A DNA stretch of 7,350 nt from Actinomycetota bacterium (lineage in GTDB: Bacteria > Actinomycetota > Thermoleophilia > Gaiellales > Gaiellaceae), in assembly GCA_003136795.1 (NCBI GenBank), contig PLDP01000066.1, positions 1 through 7,350 of the forward strand. Reading direction: 5' to 3'. The notes beneath the pieces are model-generated. The model made no database searches and had not been told where the DNA came from. It saw only the letters and a program-made list of their open reading frames with translations. Shown one piece after another: positions 1 to 5,923 of the stretch (position 1 is the stretch's first letter; each line of letters begins with the position of its first letter). A program made the position numbers and the translations under genes.

Positions 1-1
1 C

Positions 2-1651
2 CGGCCCGAGAGCGAGGTCGCGCGCGAGGCGACGGCAAGCGGCGCCACGAAGTTCTGGCAGTGGTGGCACAAGCGCCTGCCCGCATCGGTTCCGGCGCCT
101 GCGTCCGATCCGGTCACGTCGGCCGGGGGCGAGGCGATCGCGAGTTTCGAGGGTCTCGATCACTACGACCAGCGCACTGCCAACGGCGGGAACCAGTTCA
201 GCCTGGAGCCGCCGGACCAGGGCCTGTGCACCGGCAACGGATCGGTCATCGAGGCGGTCAACGACGTGATGAGCGTCTACTCCGCGACGGGCACGCACTC
301 GCCCGTGGTGGACCTGAACACGTTCTTCCACCTGCCGGCTCAGGACGACCGCACCACGGGTGTCGCCGGTGACTTCCTCAGCGATCCGAAGTGCTACTTC
401 GACACGGACACGCAGCGCTTCTTCCTGACGATCCTCCAGGAGGATCCGGCGCCGAGCGTCCGCACCCACACGCTGATCGCCGTCTCGAAGACGAGCAACC
501 CGCTTGGCGACTGGTGGATCTACAGCCTCGACACGACGGACGACGGTCTGAACGGCACGCCGTCGCATCCGACCTGCCCGTGCTTCGGGGACCAGCCGCT
601 GATCGGCGCCGACCGGAACGGGTTCTATGTGACGACGAACGAGTTCAGCAGCACCAGCTTCAACGGCGCGCAGATCTACGCACTGTCGAAGACGGCGCTC
701 GAGTCGGGCACCGTGCCGGCCCTCGTGCACATCGAGAACCCGCCGCTCGCGGAGAGCGTGTCGTACAGCGTTCAGCCGGCGACGTCGCCGACGGCCGCGA
801 GCTACAGCCGCTTGAACAGGGGCACGGAGTACTTCCTGTCGTCGCTCGACTTCAACGGTACGGTCGACAACCGGATCGCCGCGTGGGCGCTCACGAACAC
901 GAGCTCGCTCGCGTCTGCGCATCCGAACGTGCATCTCCAGAACATGGTCATGCCGAGCGAGAACTACGGCCAGCCGGTTCCGGCCGACCAGAAGGACGGT
1001 CCGCACCCGTTCGGTGAGTGGGGCGCGAACGCCCTCTACGGCGGCGCGTTGAACCAGCCGGTCAACACGCTCAATACGAACGACGACCGGATGAACCAGG
1101 TCGTGTACGCGGACGGGTTCCTCTGGGGCGGCGTCAATACCGTCGTCAGCCAGGGCAGCACGTCGAAGGCCGGCATCGCGTGGTTCAAGGTGCTGCCGCT
1201 GGCCCTTCCGATTGGGAAGCTGATGCTCGCCGGCATCGTGAGGCAGGGGTACGTCTCGGTCGCGGGCCAGAACGTGCTCTTCCCGTCGATCGGGGTCACG
1301 CCGGCCGGAAAGGCCGTCATGTCGATGACGCTCTCCGGGCCGAGCTACTACCCGTCGGCGGCGTACTCGGTCTTCGACGGCTCCGGCTTCGACGCCGTGA
1401 AGGTGGCGTCGGCCGGCGTTGGGCCGGCGGACGGCTTCACCGGCTACGACCCGTTCGCGCCCGACGGCGTCGAGCGCTGGGGCGACTACTCAGCGGCTGT
1501 CTCGGCCCCCGACGGGACGGTCTGGACGGCGACGGAGTACATCGCGCAGTCCTGTGACGTCGCGACGTACCAGGCGACCTTTGGGACGTGCGGTGGCACG
1601 CGGACGTATCTCGCGAACTGGAGCACGCGACTCACCGCCGTTCGCCCGTAG
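2..1651 (+). CDS. Partial secreted-type hypothetical protein, possible beta-propeller (3' end only)
   Basis: The 5' end lies outside the window. The frame is open from base 2 to the TAG at 1649-1651, giving 549 visible residues. I do not recognise a named function. The visible part has an N-terminal block GGNQFSLEPPDQGLCTGNG at residues 62-80, a CPCFGDQ block near 192-198 and RWGDYS at 492-497. RWGDYS followed by DGTVWTATEY is a pattern I associate with secreted bacterial sialidase-like or beta-propeller repeat proteins; that assignment is inference. Composition is rich in Ser, Thr, Asn, Gly and aromatics, with few Lys and scattered Cys (76, 131, 192, 194 and a pair near the C-terminus), as in exported proteins with disulfides. 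No membrane span or sorting signal is visible at the C-terminus. The segment at residues 16-26 (TKFWQWWHKRL) precedes the conserved-looking part. The gene is monocistronic at its 3' end, closed by a strong hairpin. A signal peptide cannot be tested here because the start is missing. Confidence 0.8.
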   Translation, partial: RPESEVAREATASGATKFWQWWHKRLPASVPAPASDPVTSAGGEAIASFEGLDHYDQRTANGGNQFSLEPPDQGLCTGNGSVIEAVNDVMSVYSATGTHSPVVDLNTFFHLPAQDDRTTGVAGDFLSDPKCYFDTDTQRFFLTILQEDPAPSVRTHTLIAVSKTSNPLGDWWIYSLDTTDDGLNGTPSHPTCPCFGDQPLIGADRNGFYVTTNEFSSTSFNGAQIYALSKTALESGTVPALVHIENPPLAESVSYSVQPATSPTAASYSRLNRGTEYFLSSLDFNGTVDNRIAAWALTNTSSLASAHPNVHLQNMVMPSENYGQPVPADQKDGPHPFGEWGANALYGGALNQPVNTLNTNDDRMNQVVYADGFLWGGVNTVVSQGSTSKAGIAWFKVLPLALPIGKLMLAGIVRQGYVSVAGQNVLFPSIGVTPAGKAVMSMTLSGPSYYPSAAYSVFDGSGFDAVKVASAGVGPADGFTGYDPFAPDGVERWGDYSAAVSAPDGTVWTATEYIAQSCDVATYQATFGTCGGTRTYLANWSTRLTAVRP

Positions 1652-1673
1652 GGACCGCACGCACGAAGCGCTA

Positions 1674-1704
1674 GAGATGGGGCCGGCATCGCCGGCCCCA
1701 TCTC
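1674..1704 (+). terminator. Strong hairpin terminator after the secreted-protein gene
   Basis: Bases 1674-1687 (GAGATGGGGCCGGC) pair perfectly with 1691-1704 around a 3-nt loop (ATC), giving a 14-bp GC-rich stem that starts 22 nt after the stop codon. The bases that follow (GTTCCT) form only a weak T tract, so termination would rely mainly on the stem. The stem is symmetric, but the next gene on either side is on the plus strand, so it most likely insulates the small exported-protein gene from upstream transcription. Confidence 0.8.
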
Positions 1705-1717
1705 GTTCCTCATCTGG

Positions 1718-1729
1718 CATGATCGACTC
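1718..1729 (+). promoter_or_regulatory. Possible -10 element for a leaderless start at 1730
   Basis: CATGAT at 1718-1723 is followed by exactly 6 nt (CGACTC) and then ATG at 1730. It matches TATAAT at 4 of 6 positions, including the A at position 2 and the T at position 6, but lacks the first T. No convincing -35 is visible; that position falls in the terminator stem. The spacing would put the transcription start at or next to the ATG. The call rests mainly on the same spacing at 2214 and 7015. Confidence 0.4.
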
Positions 1730-2092
1730 ATGAGGGGGGACATGGCAGGGTTCGTGGTCGCTTTGACGGTCGGCGTTGCGGGAGCAGGTGCGACCGCGTC
1801 GACCCGGTCCGGCGTCTACGGGGTCGTGACCAAGGCGCCGGCGACACCGACGTGCGTCGAAGGTCAATCGTGCTCCTCGCCGGCGGCGAACGTCACATTG
1901 CGGGTCCTCGCCTCCGGCGGCAGTGTCGTCGGGACAGTGCGCACGAGCAAAGCAGGCCGGTACCGCGTCGCGCTTCCGTCGGGCCGGTTCCGGATCGAGA
2001 TCCGCGGCACCTTCCGCCCGACGACCGTCAGCATCACCGTCGGCTCCGGGTGGCTGCATCGCGACATCCGGATCAACACCGGCGTCGTGTAG
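1730..2092 (+). CDS. Small exported protein with carboxypeptidase regulatory-like domain
   Basis: This is a 120-residue protein. Residues 5-23 are hydrophobic and small (MAGFVVALTVGVAGAGATA) and look like a signal peptide or N-terminal anchor, with only Arg2 as positive charge. The rest reads as one beta-sandwich: SGVYGVV, a P-T-C-x-x-G-x-x-C-x-x-P-A segment with a Cys pair, then ANVTLRVL, GTVRTSKAGRYRVALPSGRFRI and a C-terminal strand. G-x-V-x-G start, T-x-x-x-G-x-Y and L-x-x-G-x-F/Y are hallmarks of the carboxypeptidase regulatory-like / transthyretin-like fold, usually a structural or binding module rather than an enzyme. Two starts are possible: ATG 1730, which fits a leaderless transcript, and ATG 1742 (116 aa), which has AGGGGGG a few bases upstream as a possible ribosome binding site. 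I favour 1730 narrowly. Any ligand or partner is unknown; the Cys pair could form a disulfide outside the cell. Confidence 0.72.
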   Translation: MRGDMAGFVVALTVGVAGAGATASTRSGVYGVVTKAPATPTCVEGQSCSSPAANVTLRVLASGGSVVGTVRTSKAGRYRVALPSGRFRIEIRGTFRPTTVSITVGSGWLHRDIRINTGVV

Positions 2093-2143
2093 CCGCCTCA
2101 GCGGTGCGTCGAATCTAGCCGAACGCCGCGGGGAACTCGACGC

Positions 2144-2163
2144 GGCCCCTGAGGGACGGGGCC
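2144..2163 (+). terminator. Weak hairpin between the exported-protein and LOG genes
   Basis: GGCCCC (2144-2149) can pair with GGGGCC (2158-2163) around an 8-nt loop, 51 nt after the preceding stop codon. There is no T tract. It may be a weak terminator, or chance in GC-rich DNA. The remainder of the 133-nt gap holds the LOG promoter and nothing else I recognise. Confidence 0.25.
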
Positions 2164-2213
2164 TACGCGCCGAGCTTGGCGAGCGTGCACCTCACCACGG
2201 TGGAGAACGCCGC

Positions 2214-2225
2214 TACGCTCGCGCC
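2214..2225 (+). promoter_or_regulatory. -10 element for a leaderless LOG-family transcript
   Basis: TACGCT at 2214-2219 fits the actinobacterial TANNNT -10 consensus. It is followed by exactly 6 nt (CGCGCC) and the GTG at 2226. No Shine-Dalgarno sequence precedes the GTG, as expected if the mRNA begins at the start codon. A poor -35 candidate (CTCACC, 2191-2196) lies at a 17-nt spacer. Confidence 0.55.
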
Positions 2226-2813
2226 GTGCAGCGGGTCTGCGTTTTCTGTGGCGCGTCGAGCGGGCGTTTGCCCGCCTATGCAGAGGCGGCGCGCTCCTTC
2301 GGTGCGGCGGCGGCCGCCCGCGGGCTCGGGGTGGTCTACGGCGGCGGCCGGGTCGGGCTGATGGGCGCCGTCGCGGACGGGGCCCTGTCCCGTGGCGGCG
2401 AGGTGATCGGCGTGATCCCGCAGGAGCTCGTCGACCGGGAGCTCGCCCACAGCGGCCTGTCGGAGCTCCGCATCGTCGGCTCGCTGCACGAGCGCAAGGC
2501 GGTGATGGCCGAGCTCGCGGACGGGTTCGTCGCCCTGCCGGGCGGCTTCGGGACGCTCGACGAGCTGCTCGAGCAGCTGACCTGGTCACAGCTCGGCGTG
2601 CATGGGAAGCCGATCGGGCTGCTCGACGTCGAGGAGTACTGGCGCCCGCTGATCGGCCTGGCGCGCCATGCGACCGCCGAGGGCTTCGTGCGCGAGACCG
2701 ATCTGGCGGCAATCGCGGTCGCGACGGATGCAGAGGGCCTCTTGGACCGGCTGGAGCGGCTGACGCGCGAGGCGCGCCCGCGGCCGAAGTGGTCGCCTCC
2801 TCCCGAGCCGTAG
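2226..2813 (+). CDS. LOG family protein (TIGR00730 Rossmann fold, nucleoside 5'-monophosphate phosphoribohydrolase)
   Basis: This 195-residue protein is close to the usual family length of about 190. The N-terminal strand and loop read VCVFCGASSG (4-13), followed by VVYGGGRVGLMGAVADGAL (36-54), where GGG and the next Gly-rich turn bind phosphate. The family signature is LHERKAVMAELADGF (87-101) running into LPGGFGTLDELLEQLTW (104-120), which contains PGGxGTxxE; the Arg/Lys of the first part and Glu113 are the expected catalytic residues. Plant and bacterial LOG enzymes hydrolyse N6-modified AMP to a free cytokinin base plus ribose 5-phosphate. Many bacterial members also cleave AMP or other NMPs, so the true substrate here is open. 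GTG 2226 is chosen because the family N-terminus starts there and a -10 box sits 6 nt upstream; the open frame continues further upstream without homology. The C-terminal tail (PRPKWSPPPEP) is a Pro-rich extension. It is transcribed alone and converges with the minus-strand operon. Confidence 0.93.
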   Translation: MQRVCVFCGASSGRLPAYAEAARSFGAAAAARGLGVVYGGGRVGLMGAVADGALSRGGEVIGVIPQELVDRELAHSGLSELRIVGSLHERKAVMAELADGFVALPGGFGTLDELLEQLTWSQLGVHGKPIGLLDVEEYWRPLIGLARHATAEGFVRETDLAAIAVATDAEGLLDRLERLTREARPRPKWSPPPEP

Positions 2814-2828
2814 CTCTGGGCAGGGCTA
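2811..2828. repeat. Short palindrome joining two convergent stop codons
   Basis: TAGCTC (2811-2816) can pair with GGGCTA (2823-2828) around a 6-nt loop, with one G-U wobble. The palindrome contains both the TAG of the LOG-family gene (plus strand) and the TAG of the putative small minus-strand gene. It may act as a weak bidirectional terminator, but it is short and has no T tract. Confidence 0.25.
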
Positions 2829-2924
2829 GATCGACCCGAAGAGCACGCCGACGGCAAGCGCAGCCGCGACCGACGCCGCGGCGACGACTCCCGCCCAGGC
2901 GAGCAAGCGAAGCGTTGCCTCCAT
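2826..2924 (-). CDS. Putative 32-residue single-span membrane peptide
   Basis: From the ATG at 2924 the frame encodes 32 residues: a short N-terminus (METLR-like, with Glu2 and Arg6) followed by an unbroken hydrophobic stretch of about 24 residues from LLAWAGVV to VGVLFG, then a TAG stop. This would be one transmembrane helix with a cytoplasmic N-terminus and almost nothing outside the membrane. It lies 47 nt downstream of lipB on the same strand and ends 12 nt from the LOG stop. No Shine-Dalgarno is visible, but GATCAT sits 6 nt before the ATG (complement of 2931-2936), the same layout as the leaderless starts at 2226 and 7027. No function can be assigned. Against it: it is short, and the same frame is open upstream through lipB, so it could be a chance GC-rich open frame. 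Confidence 0.4.
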   Translation of the reverse strand: MEATLRLLAWAGVVAAASVAAALAVGVLFGSI

Positions 2925-2971
2925 CGGCGAATGATCAGCCGCCGGTCGGACGGATGCGGTCGCTTGGACGC

Positions 2972-3676
2972 TCAGGCGGCGAGCGCAGGGGCGTCGGAGA
3001 ACGTGACCCCGAAGACGTCTGCGAAGGCCTGGGCTGCGGCCGGGCGGACGTCGGCCACGGTGAGCGGGCGGTCGAGCTCGCGTGCCATCGACGTGAACGC
3101 ATAGCCGTCGAGCCCGCACGCGGTGATCCAGTCCGTGAACGGCGCCGGGTCGAGGTCGACATTCAGCGCGTAGCCGTGCGTCGAGATCCACTTCGTCAGG
3201 TGGATGCCGATCGACGCGATCTTGCGCGGCGGGGACTCGAGCCACACGCCCGTCAATCCTTCGATCCGTGTGCCTTCTAGTCCGAACGCTGCAAGCGTTC
3301 GGACCAGCGCCTCCTCGAGGTCGCGGCAGTAGCGCTTCACGTCCTGGCCGTGGCGCGTCAGGTCGAGGATCGGGTAGCAGACGAGCTGCCCCGGCGCGTG
3401 GTAGGTGGACTTGCCGCCGCGGTCGACCTCGACGACGTCGACGGCGGCGCCCTCCGGGACGTGCACCTCGCCCTCCTCGGTGCGCCGGCCGAGCGTGATC
3501 GTCGGCGGATGCTCGAGGAAGAGCACGGTGTCGGGCAGCGAGCCGTCCGCGACCCCGGCCGCGGTCGCCCGCTGCAGCTCGAGCGCTTCGCGGTAGTCGA
3601 CCGTGCCGAGGTTGACGAGGTGCGCCGATCTAGTAATCGCTCTCGCCCCACGTTTGCAGCCGCGCGCGCAGGTCAC
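2972..3676 (-). CDS. lipB: Lipoyl(octanoyl) transferase LipB
   Basis: LipB moves octanoate from acyl carrier protein to the lipoyl-domain lysine of E2 subunits in the cytoplasm; LipA then adds sulfur to give lipoate. The 234-residue frame from GTG 3676 shows the family pattern throughout: LGTVDYREA near 23-31, VLFLEHPPTITLGRR (51-65), the signature RGGKSTYHAPGQLVCYPILDL (86-106), catalytic Lys152 in RKIASIG and catalytic Cys187 in ACGLDG. THGYALNVDLD (166-176) is also typical. The usual length is about 210-235. The gene overlaps the E2 gene by 47 nt if GTG 3676 is the start. No ATG, GTG or TTG occurs in frame between it and the conserved LGTVDY block. An ATT at 3637, overlapping the E2 stop (ATTACTAG), is the only near-cognate alternative and would give 221 residues. 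Co-transcription with E2, its direct substrate, supports the assignment. The start is uncertain, the function is not. Confidence 0.95.
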   Translation of the reverse strand: MTCARGCKRGARAITRSAHLVNLGTVDYREALELQRATAAGVADGSLPDTVLFLEHPPTITLGRRTEEGEVHVPEGAAVDVVEVDRGGKSTYHAPGQLVCYPILDLTRHGQDVKRYCRDLEEALVRTLAAFGLEGTRIEGLTGVWLESPPRKIASIGIHLTKWISTHGYALNVDLDPAPFTDWITACGLDGYAFTSMARELDRPLTVADVRPAAAQAFADVFGVTFSDAPALAA

Positions 3677-4958
3677 GCAGGAAGCGGCCTGCGAGCGCGC
3701 CGTCGACCAGGCGATGGTCGTACGTGAGCGTCAGGTTCATGATCGAGCGGATCGCGATCGCATCGGCGCCGTTGTCGTCGGTGATCACCCAGGGCCGCTT
3801 CACGATCGCGTAGGTGCCGAGGATCCCGGCCTGCGGCTGGCTGATCACCGGCGTGCCGTGGAACGTGCCGTAGCCGCCGGGGTTCGTGATCGTGAACGAG
3901 CCGCCCGAGACGTCGTTGGGTGTCAGCTGCTTGTCGCGCGCGCGCTTCGCGATGTCGGCGATCGCCTTCGCCATGCCGAGGAGATTGAGCGTCTCGGCGT
4001 TCTTCACGACGGGAACGATCAGGCCCTTGCCGTCGACGAGCTCCACCGCGAAGCCGAGGTTGACGAAGCTCTTCGTGACGATCTTGTCGCCGCGAAGCTC
4101 GCCGTTCACCCACGGGTAGTCGCGCAGTGTCTCCACCGTCGCCCGTGCGATGAACGCGAGGTACGTCGGGTTGACGCCGTAGGCCGATTCGTATTCCTTC
4201 TTCAGCTTTGCCCGGATCGCGACGACCTTCGACATGTCGACCTCGATCGCCGAGGTGACGTGCGCCGAGGTATCGAGCGACTTGCGCATGTGGTCGGCGA
4301 TCCCACGCCGCATTGCCGACATCGGCTCGAGCGCCTCGCCGACCTGCGCCGTAGCCTCGGGGGCCTGGGTGACCTGGCCGGCAGCCGGGGGTGCTGCCGC
4401 AGCAGGAGGCGGTGCGACCACCTCGCTAGCCTTTGTCGAGGCCGGTTCACCGGACTCGATGAACGCCTGGATGTCCTTCTTGGTCACGCGGCCGCCGGAC
4501 CCGCTACCCGGCACCTGGGACGGGTCGATCCCGTGCTCGGAGGCGATGCGCGCGACGACGGGCGACACGAACGACTTGCCGTTCTCCGAAGGAGCCGCCG
4601 GTTGCGCGGTCGGTTCGGCGACCACCGGCTCGGCGACCTCTGTCGCGGCCGACTCGGGTTCCTCCGGGGCCGGCTCCGGAGCCGGCGCTGCCGGCGCTGC
4701 AGCACCCACCTCGTCGCCGATGCGCGCGAGCACCGTCCCGACGTCCACCGTCTCGCCTTCCTGGACGAGGATCTCGCTGACGATGCCGGACGCGGGCGAG
4801 GGCACCTCGGTGTCGACCTTGTCGGTCGAGATCTCCAGCAGCGTCTCGTCGGCCTCGATCGAGTCCCCCACCTGCTTGTTCCACTTCGTGACCGTGCCTT
4901 CCGAGACGGAGACACCCATCTGCGGCATGACGACGTCGACTGCGGTTCCGGTAGCCAT
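3630..4958 (-). CDS. 2-oxoacid dehydrogenase E2 (dihydrolipoamide acyltransferase)
   Basis: The E2 core accepts the acyl group from E1 on a swinging lipoyl arm and passes it to CoA. The 442-residue protein has the classic order. One N-terminal lipoyl domain spans about 5-82 (MPQMGVSVSEGTVTKW), with the lipoylated Lys47 in DKVDTEVPSP. An Ala/Pro/Glu-rich flexible linker runs from about 86 to 125. The peripheral subunit-binding domain lies at about 129-167 (SPVVARIASEHGIDPSQVPG, GGRVTKKDI). A second Ala/Pro linker runs to about 208, and the catalytic domain extends from there to the end with SFTITNPGGYG (354-364) and the active-site DHRLVDG (414-420; His415, Asp419). It starts at ATG 4958 within TGATG, sharing one base with the E1 beta stop; AAGGAG lies 14 nt upstream, far for a ribosome site, so coupling is likely. 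Only one lipoyl domain is present. Acyl specificity cannot be read from sequence; the E1 neighbours suggest branched-chain 2-oxoacids or pyruvate. Confidence 0.95.
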   Translation of the reverse strand: MATGTAVDVVMPQMGVSVSEGTVTKWNKQVGDSIEADETLLEISTDKVDTEVPSPASGIVSEILVQEGETVDVGTVLARIGDEVGAAAPAAPAPEPAPEEPESAATEVAEPVVAEPTAQPAAPSENGKSFVSPVVARIASEHGIDPSQVPGSGSGGRVTKKDIQAFIESGEPASTKASEVVAPPPAAAAPPAAGQVTQAPEATAQVGEALEPMSAMRRGIADHMRKSLDTSAHVTSAIEVDMSKVVAIRAKLKKEYESAYGVNPTYLAFIARATVETLRDYPWVNGELRGDKIVTKSFVNLGFAVELVDGKGLIVPVVKNAETLNLLGMAKAIADIAKRARDKQLTPNDVSGGSFTITNPGGYGTFHGTPVISQPQAGILGTYAIVKRPWVITDDNGADAIAIRSIMNLTLTYDHRLVDGALAGRFLRDLRARLQTWGESDY

Positions 4959-5923
4959 CAGTACTCGATCAACTCCTTGAGTGCGCGGACGACGTCGTCG
5001 ACCTGCGGGATGTACGCCTTCTCGAGCACCGGCGAGAAGGGAACGGGACAGTCGGGCGCGGCGAGCCGTTTCACCGGCGCGTCGAGATCCTCGAACGCCT
5101 CTTCGGCGATCGTCGCGGCGATCTCGCCGCCGAAGCCGCCGGTGCGCGTGTCCTCGTGCAGCACGAGCACCTTCGAGGTCTTGCGGACGGAGTCGAGCAC
5201 CGCCTCCTTGTCCCACGGCATGATCGTGCGCAGATCGACGATCTCCACCGACGCGTCGACGGCCTTCGCGGCCTCCCCGGCGGTGTAGACCATCGCGCCC
5301 CAGGTGACGACGGTGAGATCGTCGCCTTCGGCGTGGATGCGCGCTTTGCCGATCGGCGTCACGTAGCGCTCGTCCGGCACCTCGCCCTTGATGCGGCGGT
5401 ACAGATGCTTGTGCTCGAAGAAGAGCACCGGGTTCGGATCCTCGATCGCAGCGGTGATCAGGCCCTTGGCGTCCTCCGGCGTCGCCGGGCACACGCACTT
5501 CAGCCCGGGGATGTGCGCGAACGACGACTCCGGGTTCTGCGAGTGGAACGGGCCGCCCGAGAAGCCGCCGCCCGAGGGGAGCCGGAGCACGATCGGCACC
5601 GGCGTGCCGACGCGCCAGCGCTGCTTCGCGGCGACGGTGATGAGGTGATCCCACGCGCACGACACGAAGTCGGCGAACTGCATCTCGGCGACCGGGCGCA
5701 GGCCCATCATCGCCGCGCCCGTCGCCCCGCCCATGATCGCGGTCTCCGACAGCGGCATGTCGAGGACGCGCCACGGGCCGAACTCCTCCTGCAAGCCGAG
5801 CGTCACCTTGAACGCGCCGCCGTAGACGCCGACGTCCTCGCCGAGGATGAAGACGCGGTGATCACGGCGCATCTCCTCACGGAGACCGTCGCTGATTGCC
5901 TGGAGATAGGTCTTCTCGCTCAT
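4958..5923 (-). CDS. 2-oxoacid dehydrogenase E1 beta (branched-chain type)
   Basis: This 321-residue transketolase-like subunit pairs with E1 alpha to form the thiamine-diphosphate enzyme that decarboxylates a 2-oxoacid and acylates E2; family members are about 325 residues. Visible landmarks are ILGEDVGVYGGAF (26-38); MPLSETAIMGGATGAAMMG (56-74) with the cofactor-activating Glu60; GGGFSGGPFHSQNPESSFAH (118-137); PGLKCVCPATPEDAKGL (139-155); DPNPVLFFEHKHLYR (162-176); and TWGAMVYTA (207-215), VDLRTIMPWD (229-238) and HEDTRTGGFGGEI (256-268) of the C-terminal domain. The FFEHKxLYR stretch followed by KGEVP is typical of branched-chain 2-oxoacid dehydrogenase E1 beta (BfmBAB-like), but acetoin and pyruvate enzymes are related, so the substrate is inferred. 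The start ATG 5923 overlaps the E1 alpha stop as ATGA and has no Shine-Dalgarno of its own, implying translational coupling. The frame stays open upstream through E1 alpha, but homology begins at this Met. Confidence 0.95.
   Translation of the reverse strand: MSEKTYLQAISDGLREEMRRDHRVFILGEDVGVYGGAFKVTLGLQEEFGPWRVLDMPLSETAIMGGATGAAMMGLRPVAEMQFADFVSCAWDHLITVAAKQRWRVGTPVPIVLRLPSGGGFSGGPFHSQNPESSFAHIPGLKCVCPATPEDAKGLITAAIEDPNPVLFFEHKHLYRRIKGEVPDERYVTPIGKARIHAEGDDLTVVTWGAMVYTAGEAAKAVDASVEIVDLRTIMPWDKEAVLDSVRKTSKVLVLHEDTRTGGFGGEIAATIAEEAFEDLDAPVKRLAAPDCPVPFSPVLEKAYIPQVDDVVRALKELIEY

Noticed and set aside
1923..2225. N-terminal extension of the LOG-family protein by 101 codons
   Set aside because: It overlaps the exported-protein gene in another frame and has no homology; the family N-terminus begins at GTG 2226.
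4600..4720. Repetitive GC-rich stretch considered as a DNA repeat
   Set aside because: It encodes the Ala/Pro/Glu linker of E2, and its low complexity is explained by the protein.
3603..5288. Long plus-strand open frame (561 codons) opposite E2 and E1 beta
   Set aside because: Its translation is Arg/Asp/His-rich with no motif, and it lies antisense to clear E2 and E1 beta domains. It is a GC-rich shadow frame.
4959..5774. E2 fused to upstream sequence in the same frame
   Set aside because: The upstream stretch is an out-of-frame reading of E1 beta; E2 homology begins at the Met at 4958.
5920..5923. Possible frameshift between E1 alpha and E1 beta
   Set aside because: The ATGA overlap is an ordinary coupled start-stop; both proteins are full length with intact ends.
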